Positions 26,440 through 34,427 of a DNA stretch of 64,000 nt are shown one piece after another. Below the pieces are notes generated by a model. The model was not told the DNA's origin and made no database searches. It was given only the letters and a program-made list of their open reading frames with translations. The stretch comes from Rhodospirillales bacterium (lineage in GTDB: Bacteria; Pseudomonadota; Alphaproteobacteria; Rhodospirillales; Shumkoniaceae): NCBI GenBank assembly GCA_016776725.1, contig JADHSV010000008.1, positions 1 through 64,000 on the forward strand, written 5' to 3'. Both the position numbers and the translations under genes were made by a program. Numbering within the stretch: position 1 is the first letter of the stretch; every line of letters starts with the position of its first letter.

Positions 26440-27828
26440 ATGATGCGGTTGACACCCGATCCTATTGGCAAGGGCGGTATCGTGCGTTTCGGCGAACGCC
26501 TGCGCAAAGGCGAAATTTCAGCGCAAGAAACCACGGCGGCCTATTTGTCGCGCATTGAGGCACTGGATGCCAGCCTCGGCGCATTTCAGCATGTTGCGGC
26601 GGATCAGGCGTTGGAAACGGCGCGGGCCATGGATGCGCTGCTGGCCAGCGGCACCGATCTTGGCCCACTTATGGGCGTTCCGGTAGCCATCAAGGATCTG
26701 TTCGCGGTCGAGGGAATGCCCGCGACCGCGGGGTCCAAGGTGGACGTCAGTGATCTGATCGGTTCGGAAGGCAGCTTCGTTCGTGCGTTGCGCCGGGCCG
26801 GGTGCGTCATTATCGGCAAGACGAAAACGGTCGAATTCGCCTTCGGCGTGACCGGAATCAGCGCGCCAAGGGGAACGCCGCGCAATCCGTGGGGCGCCCA
26901 AGCCCACAGGCTTCCCGGCGGGTCCAGTAGCGGTTCGGCGGTGGCCGTGGCGGCGGGGCTTTGCGCCTTCGCCATCGGGTCCGATACTGGCGGTTCGGTC
27001 CGCATACCGGCTGCGCTGAACGGAATTTTCGGCCTCAAGACCACGTCGGGACTGTGGCCGACCGATGGCGTTTTCCCGTTGGGCCGCGATCTCGATACCA
27101 TCGGGCCCATCACCAAGTCGGCGGCCGATGCCGCCGTGGTATACGGGGTTCTGACCGGCACGCCGGCACCGCAACCGGCCCCGCTGGGCGGGTTGCGTCT
27201 GGGCAAGCCGGAAAGTTATTTCTTCAGCAATCTGGACCCCGAGGTTGAAAAGTGCACCGTCGCGGCGATGGCCGCGTTGCAGGCGGAAGGGGTCGAAATC
27301 GTTCCCATCGAAGTCCCCGAAGCGCCGGAACGCGAAGGGTATTTCCCGGTCGCATTGGGCGCTTGCCTGATCGCGGTTCTGGGCCGGGACAGGTTCATTG
27401 AAAACCGCGCTTTAATGGATCCGACGGTGGCTTCGCGCGGCGATAAGGGATTGGAGGTGCTGGCCGCCGATTTCGTGCGCCTTGAACGGCGCCGCGAGGA
27501 ATGCCGCGAAATCGCCAAAACCCGCATGCAAGGGCTGGACGGGTGGATCAGCCCAACGGCTACCATCATGGCGCCGTCCCTGGCCGATTTCGACGATCTG
27601 GATTTCGCCATGCGCATGACCCTGGGCATGACCCAGAATACGCAGCCGGCCAACCATATGGGACAGTGCGCGACGACAACGCCGATCCACGGCCTGGGCG
27701 CACCGCTTCCGGTCGGATTGCAGGTGGTTTGCGCCGCCGGTCAGGACGCCAAGGCGGTGGCCATCGGGCGGGCCTTCGAGAACCTGTTCGGCCCCGCACC
27801 GCAACCGGATCTGGAGGGCTTTCTCTAG
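26440..27828 (+). CDS. Amidase-signature family enzyme
   Basis: A 462-residue amidase-signature hydrolase. The Ser-cisSer-Lys triad is readable: Lys85 in VAIKDLF, the cis-Ser in GGSSSGSA (160-167), and the nucleophile Ser186 in SDTGGSVRIPA. The C-terminal half is shorter and less conserved than in GatA, and no GatB/GatC genes are nearby, so a catabolic amidase is more likely than a tRNA amidotransferase. It is co-directional with DUF2848. Together with the downstream hydantoinase and carbamoylase it points to degradation of cyclic or ureido nitrogen compounds. Confidence 0.87.
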   Translation: MMRLTPDPIGKGGIVRFGERLRKGEISAQETTAAYLSRIEALDASLGAFQHVAADQALETARAMDALLASGTDLGPLMGVPVAIKDLFAVEGMPATAGSKVDVSDLIGSEGSFVRALRRAGCVIIGKTKTVEFAFGVTGISAPRGTPRNPWGAQAHRLPGGSSSGSAVAVAAGLCAFAIGSDTGGSVRIPAALNGIFGLKTTSGLWPTDGVFPLGRDLDTIGPITKSAADAAVVYGVLTGTPAPQPAPLGGLRLGKPESYFFSNLDPEVEKCTVAAMAALQAEGVEIVPIEVPEAPEREGYFPVALGACLIAVLGRDRFIENRALMDPTVASRGDKGLEVLAADFVRLERRREECREIAKTRMQGLDGWISPTATIMAPSLADFDDLDFAMRMTLGMTQNTQPANHMGQCATTTPIHGLGAPLPVGLQVVCAAGQDAKAVAIGRAFENLFGPAPQPDLEGFL

Positions 27829-28757
27829 TTAAGTAGCCAGATCAGAAGGGGTGACACCGTCACCACCGATATGGCCGTGGAAAGGATGATGGCGGCCGAG
27901 GTGCGCGCGACAAGTATGTCGAAGCGCTGGGCGACCACATAAACCAGCGCACCCGAGGGCAGCGCCGCCAAAAAGACGGCTGCCTTCATGGTGCCGGTAT
28001 CCAGCGCGAACACGTAGACTGCCAGCAGCCATACAAGTGCAGGGTGGACCAGCAGCTTGGCCGTGACCAGCCAGCCGACTTCGTGCATGTCGGCCCGAAG
28101 GGGTTGGCCATAAAGCGAAAGTCCAATGGCGAATAGGGCTGTCGGTCCGGCGGCTCTGCCCAGAAGGTCGAGGTAATTTTCCACCGGTGTGGGAATCGAA
28201 AATCCTACATACGAAAATGCTATTCCACCAAACGCAGCCATGAGAAGCGGATTTCTTGCAAACGACATCAACGTGTCGCGCGCGATCTTACCGAACGTGG
28301 CCGAGTCGCTCGACACAACCTCGATCGCCGCGATCACCGTGCCGATGACAATCAGGTTGCATAGCGCGGAAACGATGGCGGGTATCGTCCCATCGGGCCC
28401 AAAGGCCATCAAAAACAGCGGAATTCCCATGTAAACGGTGTTGGCGAAAACGGCCGCCAATCCGTGAACGATGGCGGCAGCGGGGGTGTGGCCGAAGAAG
28501 GCCCGTCCCACCGCCAGGGCAATGACAAGCGTCAGCACGGTTCCACCCAGGAAAGTACCTATGAACGGCCAGTTCAGGACGTCGGCGACGGGGGCGCGGG
28601 CCGTGAAGGTGAACAGAAGCGGCGGCAGGGCTATGAAGAAAATGAAGCGGTTCAGCGCGGCGGCGGCGGCCGTCCCCAGAATTCCAAACCGACCGGCCAG
28701 ATAGCCGGTCAGCACGATCCCGAACACGGGAAAGACGATATTGACAATCGTTTCCAT
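27825..28757 (-). CDS. AEC-family transporter (auxin efflux carrier type)
   Basis: A 310-residue membrane protein with ten predicted helices, METIVNIVFPVFGIVLTGYLAGRFGIL at the start and a closing SAAIILSTAISVVTVSPLLIWLL, typical of the AEC/MdcF family of carboxylate or malonate carriers. The start at 28757 gives the family N-terminus; the 162-residue in-frame extension up to 29243 runs antisense to the hydantoinase gene and is rejected. It lies convergent with the amidase (4-base overlap) and divergent from the hydantoinase. It may move a dicarboxylic product or substrate of the pathway. Confidence 0.85.
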   Translation of the reverse strand: METIVNIVFPVFGIVLTGYLAGRFGILGTAAAAALNRFIFFIALPPLLFTFTARAPVADVLNWPFIGTFLGGTVLTLVIALAVGRAFFGHTPAAAIVHGLAAVFANTVYMGIPLFLMAFGPDGTIPAIVSALCNLIVIGTVIAAIEVVSSDSATFGKIARDTLMSFARNPLLMAAFGGIAFSYVGFSIPTPVENYLDLLGRAAGPTALFAIGLSLYGQPLRADMHEVGWLVTAKLLVHPALVWLLAVYVFALDTGTMKAAVFLAALPSGALVYVVAQRFDILVARTSAAIILSTAISVVTVSPLLIWLLN

Positions 28758-28871
28758 ATTGCGCCCAGCATAGCGGTATGAAACGGCAGAAAGCGATACG
28801 AAAGTTGGCGCGTTTCGGAGTACAATTCCCTTTGCGGGATGTGAAAGAAATGACCGCAGGGGAGGAATGAA

Positions 28872-30278
28872 ATGGCGACTGTATTGATCCGAAATGGCCG
28901 GATTGTCACGGCCAGCGAAGATTTCCATGCCGACATCCTCATCGAGGATGGCCGCGTCCATACCATCGGGCGGGACATTGCGGTGGGTGACGATGTCGAA
29001 GTTCACGATGCGAAAGGCCAGCTTGTCTTCCCCGGCGGTGTCGATGTTCACACCCATCTGGACTGGGAATTCGGCGTGGCGCGTACCGTCGATACCTTCG
29101 GCACCGGAACGCGCGCGGCGGCCTTCGGCGGCACCACGACGGTGGTTGATTTCTGCAACCAGAACCATGGGGAAAGCCCGCTGAAAGGTTTGGAAGACTG
29201 GCACAAACGGGCGGCAAGCGCCTGTGTCGATGTCGGCGCGCACATGATCATGCTGGACGTCAACGATCAGGCCCTGGCCGATATGGAAACCCTGATGCTG
29301 CGCGAGGGGGTCTCTAGTTTCAAACTGTTTACCGCCTATCCCGGCGTTTTAATGGTGGATGACGGGGTTCTGGTGAAAGCCATGCGGGTTGCCGGAAAAC
29401 ATGGCGGACAGGTCAGTGTCCATGCTGAAAACGGGTATTTGATCCAGCTTCTGGTGCAGGATGCTCTGGCGGCGGGAAACACCTCGCCCAAATATCACAT
29501 GCTGACCCGGCCGCCCGAGGCGGAAGCCGAAGCCACGGCGCGGGTGATCCGTCTCGCCGAATATACGGGAACGCCCCTTTATATCGTTCACCTGTCGGCG
29601 ATGGGCGCTTTGCAAGCGGTGGCGGAAGCGCGCGAGCGCGGCGTTCATCTGCATGCCGAAACCTGCCCGCACTATTTGTTCCTGGACACGGCCGAGTACG
29701 AGCGGCCCGGTTTCGAGGGGGCAAAATATGTAATGAGCCCGCCCTTGCGAACGGCGGACCACGGCGAAGCCCTTTGGCGGGGCCTTAAATCGGGCGACCT
29801 TGATGTGATCGCCACCGACCATTGCCCGTTCACGTTCAAAGAAGAGCCCTATGGCCGGAAGATGTCCAAGCAGGCCGGAACCGAAGCCTTCAACAAGATC
29901 CCCAACGGCGCGCCCGGTATCGAGGAGAGAATGCCGCTGATCTTCGACGGTTTCAGAAAACGCGGCCTTTCCTTAAATCGGTTTGTGGAAACAACGGCGA
30001 CAAATCCGGCAAAACTGTTCGGCATGTTCCCACGCAAGGGAACGATAAGTGTCGGTTCCGACGCCGATATCGTTATCTTCGACCCCGACGAAACGTGGAC
30101 CATCAAGGCGGCCGAAAACCACAGCCGCATGGACTATTCCCTGTTTGAAGGGTTCCCAGTGACCGGCAAGGTGAAGAAGGTCTTTTGCCGTGGCAACCTG
30201 ATCGTCGACGGTGACGAATGGTTGGGCCGCGAAGGAATGGGCGAATACCTGTCGCGCGGCGAAAGCGGCCTCATATGA
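28872..30278 (+). CDS. hydA: Dihydropyrimidinase / D-hydantoinase
   Basis: A 468-residue cyclic amidohydrolase. The binuclear metal site is visible: HTH (60-62), the carboxylated Lys151 in SSFKLFTAYPG, His184 in VHAENG, His in YIVHLSAMGAL, and Asp in IATDHCPF. It hydrolyses the ring amide of dihydropyrimidines or hydantoins to N-carbamoyl amino acids. The next gene, an N-carbamoylase, starts within its stop codon (ATGA), so ring opening and decarbamoylation are coupled. Length and motif order match the dihydropyrimidinase group rather than allantoinase or dihydroorotase. Confidence 0.92.
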   Translation: MATVLIRNGRIVTASEDFHADILIEDGRVHTIGRDIAVGDDVEVHDAKGQLVFPGGVDVHTHLDWEFGVARTVDTFGTGTRAAAFGGTTTVVDFCNQNHGESPLKGLEDWHKRAASACVDVGAHMIMLDVNDQALADMETLMLREGVSSFKLFTAYPGVLMVDDGVLVKAMRVAGKHGGQVSVHAENGYLIQLLVQDALAAGNTSPKYHMLTRPPEAEAEATARVIRLAEYTGTPLYIVHLSAMGALQAVAEARERGVHLHAETCPHYLFLDTAEYERPGFEGAKYVMSPPLRTADHGEALWRGLKSGDLDVIATDHCPFTFKEEPYGRKMSKQAGTEAFNKIPNGAPGIEERMPLIFDGFRKRGLSLNRFVETTATNPAKLFGMFPRKGTISVGSDADIVIFDPDETWTIKAAENHSRMDYSLFEGFPVTGKVKKVFCRGNLIVDGDEWLGREGMGEYLSRGESGLI

Positions 30279-31531
30279 CCGATTCAGAAGTTGCGAAAGT
30301 TGTCGGGGCGGTCCGCGAGGACCGCCTTTGGCAACGGCATATGGACATGGCCGCGTTTGGCGCGACACCGCGCGGCGGCGTCAACCGTGAAGCGCTAACG
30401 CCGGAATTTGCACAGGCGCGGCAATGTCTTCTGGGGTGGACGTCGGAACGCGGGTTCACATCGGCAACCGATCCCATCGGCAACCTTTTTATCCGCAGGC
30501 CCGGCGCCGACGGAGCGGCCGCACCCGTGGTAACGGGCTCGCATCTGGACACCCAGCCTGCGGGCGGCAAGTTTGACGGCGCCTTCGGCGTGCTTGCCGC
30601 GTTGGAGGTTTTGGAAGCCCTTTCGGATGCCGGAATCGAAACGAAACGCCCTATCGAACTTGTCGACTGGATGAATGAAGAGGGCGGCCGGTTTCAGCCG
30701 ACCACCATGGGCTCATCCGTCTTCGCCGAAACCCTTCCCCTGGCGACGGTGCTGGCAACGGCGGATAGGGAGGGGGTAACAATCGAGGCCGCGCTGGCCG
30801 AAATGCGTGGGCAAATCAAAACCGATGAAACCCGCGAATTCGGCTTTCCCATGGCGGCCTATGTGGAAGCCCATATCGAACAGGGGCCGGTGTTGGAAGC
30901 CACGGGAAACACCATCGGCATCGTGACCGATATTCAGGGGCTTCGCTGGTTCCAGGTTGAGGTGATGGGCGAGGAAGCCCACGCCGGGACGACGCCCCGG
31001 GCCAACCGCAAGGATGCGCTGGCCGCAGCCGTCGAAATGATCGAGACGCTGCACCGCTTCATGTATGACGAAAGCGACATCCTGCGCTTTACCGTCGGGC
31101 GTCTGGATGTCTCTCCCAACACCCCCAATACGGTGCCGGCCAGGGCGCTTTTCACCATCGATTTCCGCCATCCCGACGCGGGCGTGCTGCGCGAGGCGGG
31201 CGATCATATCGAAGAGATTTGCGATGCGCATTCCGGGGACTGCGACGTCGAAGTGACGGAAACCATCACCAGCGCGCCAACGATTTTCGATCCGGCGATT
31301 ATCAGCTTGATCGGAGATGCCGCGCGCCATCAGAAGCTTCCTGCCATGGAGATGATTTCGGGTGCCACCCATGATGCGAAATCCCTTGCCCCATTGTGCC
31401 CCAGCGGAATGATTTTCGTTCCCTGCGCCGGCGGGATCAGCCATAACGAAGCCGAAAGCGCCACGCCTGCCGATTTGGCCGCGGGAGCCAAGGTGCTGGC
31501 TGAAGCGGTTGTGTCGTTGGCCAACCGGTAA
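30275..31531 (+). CDS. hyuC: N-carbamoyl-L-amino acid hydrolase / allantoate amidohydrolase family
   Basis: A 418-residue M20-type zinc amidohydrolase. The start at 30275 overlaps the hydantoinase stop by 4 bases; an upstream in-frame codon is rejected. GSHLDTQPAGGKFDGAFGVLAALE carries the first metal His and bridging Asp; WMNEEGGRF gives the Glu pair; EAHIEQGPVLE, and GISHNEAE near the end, supply the remaining ligands. The family covers N-carbamoyl-amino acid hydrolase, beta-ureidopropionase and allantoate amidohydrolase. With the preceding hydantoinase, an N-carbamoyl amino acid is the likely substrate. Confidence 0.88.
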   Translation: MTDSEVAKVVGAVREDRLWQRHMDMAAFGATPRGGVNREALTPEFAQARQCLLGWTSERGFTSATDPIGNLFIRRPGADGAAAPVVTGSHLDTQPAGGKFDGAFGVLAALEVLEALSDAGIETKRPIELVDWMNEEGGRFQPTTMGSSVFAETLPLATVLATADREGVTIEAALAEMRGQIKTDETREFGFPMAAYVEAHIEQGPVLEATGNTIGIVTDIQGLRWFQVEVMGEEAHAGTTPRANRKDALAAAVEMIETLHRFMYDESDILRFTVGRLDVSPNTPNTVPARALFTIDFRHPDAGVLREAGDHIEEICDAHSGDCDVEVTETITSAPTIFDPAIISLIGDAARHQKLPAMEMISGATHDAKSLAPLCPSGMIFVPCAGGISHNEAESATPADLAAGAKVLAEAVVSLANR

Positions 31532-31545
31532 CAAGGGCGGGCAAG

Positions 31546-32820
31546 ATGGAAAACAGCGAACCGAATGGACGAACGGTCTCGCTGATGCCGTGGACCATCT
31601 GGTTCCTGGCTTCACTTTGTTTTTTCCTGGCCTTCTTCCAGCGTGTCACGCCCGGCGTCATGGTCGACGAATTGATGCGGGATTTTGCCGTGACGGCCGC
31701 CGTCGTCGGCAATTTGACCGCGTTTTACTATTACGCTTATGCGGGCCTGCAAATTCCCATTGGCGTCATGGTCGACCGCTGGGGACCGCGCCGCATGCTG
31801 ACGGTAGCGATCATGCTTAGCGCGGTGGGTGGCCTGATATTCGCCGCCACCGATAACCTTTGTCTGGCCTATCTGGGGCGAATGCTCATCGGTGCCGGTT
31901 CAGCCGTTGGCTGGGTGGGAACCCTGAAACTGATCGCCGTTTGGTTCCCGGCGCGCCGCTTCGCGTTTTTAAGCGGGATGACATCAACGCTCGGAATGGT
32001 GGGCGCCATTGCCGGCCAGGCCCCGGTCGCGGCGATGGTGGATAATTTCGGATGGCGTGGGACGCTCGTCATTATCGCGGGGTTAGCCATCGCGTTGGCG
32101 GTCGCGATCTGGTTGATCGTGCGTGACCGCCCTACCGGCGGGCGCGACGCGCAAACCCTTACCATGCGCGATTTGATGCGCGGGTTGCGCGGAACACTGA
32201 AGACGCCGCAAACCTGGATACTTGCGATTCTTTGCGGAATGCTGACGGCGCCGCAGGCGGCGTTTGCCGCCGTTTGGGGCGTGCCCTATTTGATGCAGGC
32301 TTTCGGATTGAGCCGGATCGAGGCCGCGGGCACCGTGTCATTCCTGCTTTTGGGGTGGGGGATCGGGTCGCCGCTGGGCGGATGGTTCTCCGATTATATC
32401 GGTCGGCGCAAGCTGCCCCTTCTTATGGGGGCGATGATCGCACTGACCACGATCTCATGCATCGTCTTCATTCCGGGTCTGCCGCTGGGTGTGGTTCAAG
32501 GGCTTCTGGTGATTAACGGGATCGGGTCAGCGACGATGGTCCTGTGTTTCGTTACCGCCCGCGAACACGCCGTTGCCGAGGCGGGAAGCGTCGCGGTCGC
32601 GTTGGTCAATACCGCAACCATGGCCCTGTCGGCCGCGTCCCAGCCGTTAATCGGATGGATACTGGATATCAATTGGGACGGCCGCATGGAAAACGGCGCG
32701 CGGCTTTACGATACAGTGGCCTTCAAATGGGGCCTGCTGACGCTGGTCGGTTGCGGCGTTTTCGCCGTTTTATCCGCCCTTCTCGTGCGCGAAACCCATT
32801 GCCGTCCGTTGGCGAGGTAG
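31546..32820 (+). CDS. Major facilitator superfamily transporter
   Basis: A 424-residue integral membrane protein with about 12 transmembrane segments. The MFS loop 2-3 motif appears as GVMVDRWGPRRML, and the equivalent in the second half as GWFSDYIGRRKLPLL. It follows the carbamoylase gene by 14 bases and probably belongs to the hydantoinase operon, importing the cyclic amide or exporting a product. No subfamily-specific motif was recognised. Confidence 0.88.
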   Translation: MENSEPNGRTVSLMPWTIWFLASLCFFLAFFQRVTPGVMVDELMRDFAVTAAVVGNLTAFYYYAYAGLQIPIGVMVDRWGPRRMLTVAIMLSAVGGLIFAATDNLCLAYLGRMLIGAGSAVGWVGTLKLIAVWFPARRFAFLSGMTSTLGMVGAIAGQAPVAAMVDNFGWRGTLVIIAGLAIALAVAIWLIVRDRPTGGRDAQTLTMRDLMRGLRGTLKTPQTWILAILCGMLTAPQAAFAAVWGVPYLMQAFGLSRIEAAGTVSFLLLGWGIGSPLGGWFSDYIGRRKLPLLMGAMIALTTISCIVFIPGLPLGVVQGLLVINGIGSATMVLCFVTAREHAVAEAGSVAVALVNTATMALSAASQPLIGWILDINWDGRMENGARLYDTVAFKWGLLTLVGCGVFAVLSALLVRETHCRPLAR

Positions 32821-32826
32821 CGGCGG

Positions 32827-33900
32827 CTAACCCGCGGTGCTCGGCGGCGCCGTTGTGCCGCGTACGATAAGCCCGACTTCCAGTTCCGTCGCGGCTGCGG
32901 GATTTTCACCGGCCAGTCGGGCAAGCAGGTATTCGGCCGCACCTCGGCCCATTTGATGGGACGGGACATGCATGGTGGTCAGTGGTGGCGCCACCTGCCG
33001 GGCCAGATCCAAATCGTCAAATCCAACGATGGAAAGTTCCGCCGGGACATCTTTGCCTATGGAAAGCGCCTCGAAAAGAGCGCCGAAGGCAATCACGTCA
33101 TTTCCGCAAATGAGCGCGGTCGGCGGATCGGGTTGTTCAAGAAGGACATGAAGGGCCTGACGGCCTTCCGTAATATCGTACGCAGCTTCAACCAGCAGGC
33201 GAGGTTCAAGTTCCAACCCGCGGTCGGAAAGTGCGTCGCGAACCCCGTGGACCCGATCGGCGGCGCGGTCGTTGAATTGGCATAATCCGGCGATCATGCC
33301 GATTCGGCGATGGCCGATATCAATCAGATAGGTGGCGATCCGGTACGCGGCATCCCGGTTATGAAAGCCGACGCAGGGATGTGGGCTTTCGGCGTTGTAA
33401 ACCCATGTGTTGACGTAGGGAAGCACCTTGGCCGCCAGCATGTCGTAGAGCCTCCGGTCGTGCGCCTCGCCAATAAGCATCAGGCCGTCGATGCCGCGTT
33501 CAATCAGCTTTTCCACCTGAAACAATTCGCGTTCGAAATCGTAATCGGACGTTGCCAGCAGCAGTGTGTATCCGTCTTCGCTGAGACGTTGCTGCAAGGC
33601 GCCGATGCCACGCGCGAAAATGGCGTTGTCCAGGGTCGGAACGATAGCGCCGATGGTATGGGAGCGTTGCGATGCCAACGCCCGCGCCGCGCCATGAGGA
33701 ACGTATCCGAGCTCGCGAATCGCATCGCGAACCTTTTCGGCAAGATTTGGCCGTACCTTCTTCGGATCGTTTAAAGCCCGGGAAACCGTGGCTGTGGACA
33801 CGCCTGCAAGGCGTGCAACGTCTTCAAGGCGAACCCGCCTGGAGCCATCCGTCTGTAAGCGCTTTCTACTTCTGGTATTCCTCATACCGTAATGCTGCAC
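32827..33900 (-). CDS. LacI-family transcriptional regulator
   Basis: A 357-residue repressor. The LacI helix-turn-helix covers about residues 24-45 (VRLEDVARLAGVSTATVSRALND), followed by the minor-groove hinge-helix segment (HGAARALASQRS) and a periplasmic-binding-type sensor domain (GAIVPTLDNAIFARGI through GFDDLDLARQVAPPLTT). The called start at 33900 is GTG; ATG at 33885 is an equally possible start. A copy of its likely operator (33855-33866) falls just inside its own coding start and two more lie in the divergent region, so it probably represses itself and the TRAP 3 operon. The inducer is presumably the TRAP 3 substrate. Confidence 0.88.
   Translation of the reverse strand: MQHYGMRNTRSRKRLQTDGSRRVRLEDVARLAGVSTATVSRALNDPKKVRPNLAEKVRDAIRELGYVPHGAARALASQRSHTIGAIVPTLDNAIFARGIGALQQRLSEDGYTLLLATSDYDFERELFQVEKLIERGIDGLMLIGEAHDRRLYDMLAAKVLPYVNTWVYNAESPHPCVGFHNRDAAYRIATYLIDIGHRRIGMIAGLCQFNDRAADRVHGVRDALSDRGLELEPRLLVEAAYDITEGRQALHVLLEQPDPPTALICGNDVIAFGALFEALSIGKDVPAELSIVGFDDLDLARQVAPPLTTMHVPSHQMGRGAAEYLLARLAGENPAAATELEVGLIVRGTTAPPSTAG
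33855..33866. promoter_or_regulatory. Probable LacI operator inside the regulator's 5' end
   Basis: GTAAGCGCTTTC, differing from the perfect palindrome at 34039-34050 at one position. It lies within the first codons of the LacI gene, where bound repressor would block elongation. Confidence 0.5.
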
Positions 33901-33965
33901 GCCTCTCGTGATTTACGCAATAAAAAAATATACATATAAATCAGATGGTTATAGAAAAATGACCA

Positions 33966-33973
33966 AAGCGCTT
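33966..33973. promoter_or_regulatory. Probable LacI operator core upstream of TRAP 3
   Basis: AAGCGCTT with flanking CC and GG at matching distance. It shares the core of the 34039-34050 palindrome and lies about 70 bases from it, near a multiple of the helix repeat, so looping is possible. Confidence 0.4.
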
Positions 33974-33995
33974 CGGCGGAATATACTTTTTTGTG

Positions 33996-34026
33996 TTGAC
34001 AAAAGAGAGCGATTCGCCGCTAGAAT
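33996..34026 (+). promoter_or_regulatory. Candidate sigma-70 promoter of the TRAP 3 / hps operon
   Basis: TTGACA (33996-34001) and TAGAAT (34021-34026), 19 bases apart (slightly long). A perfect 12-base palindrome begins 12 bases after the -10 box, in the expected place for a repressor that blocks initiation. Confidence 0.5.
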
Positions 34027-34038
34027 AAAGAAAAAAAT

Positions 34039-34050
34039 GTAAGCGCTTAC
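34039..34050. promoter_or_regulatory. LacI-type operator (perfect palindrome)
   Basis: GTAAGCGCTTAC is a perfect 12-base palindrome with the central CG typical of LacI/GalR-family sites. It lies between the candidate promoter and the first gene of the operon. Related copies are at 33855 and 33966. Confidence 0.7.
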
Positions 34051-34109
34051 TTTTCAAAAATGAGATGTAAGCAAGTAAACGGTCAAAGAAACCGAAGACG
34101 GGGAGAATC

Positions 34110-34427
34110 ATGGCTGGCAGGCAGCCGAAAACCGCTATGAATCATTGGGGCCAAAAAAGCCTCGTGGTTTTTGGCATCCTTATTTTCATATTCATCGCCA
34201 ACATTCTGCTTGGCAAAGCCGATGTCGTGTTCGGGTGGGGCTTATCGTTCCTTCTCAGCGATGTCGGTGAATACCTGGTCCTGCTCTTTGCCGCGCTTTT
34301 CTTCACCATTGCAACTCTGGTTCGGGAATTTCGCACGGAGGCGCGTGATGGCGCGCCCGATCCCGATCCCGATCCCGCATCGCTATCCACCGTTAGCAAA
34401 GCAGAAGAGGACTTACGCCATGAGTGA
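34110..34427 (+). CDS. Small two-helix membrane protein, first gene of the TRAP 3 operon
   Basis: A 105-residue protein with two clear hydrophobic segments (about residues 17-35 and 54-70), a short conserved-looking loop between them (GKADVVFGWGLSFLLSDVGEY), and a charged Asp-Pro-rich tail. A GGGGAG ribosome-binding site precedes the start, and its stop codon overlaps the next gene's start region by 8 bases, supporting real translation. I do not recognise the family. Its position suggests an accessory subunit of the TRAP 3 carrier or a membrane sensor. It is not a DctQ: that gene is present separately and this protein is too short. Confidence 0.7.
   Translation: MAGRQPKTAMNHWGQKSLVVFGILIFIFIANILLGKADVVFGWGLSFLLSDVGEYLVLLFAALFFTIATLVREFRTEARDGAPDPDPDPASLSTVSKAEEDLRHE

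Noticed and set aside
27825-29243. 472-residue version of the AEC carrier with a 162-residue N-terminal extension
   Set aside because: The extension runs antisense through the hydantoinase gene; family homology and the hydrophobic start begin at 28757.
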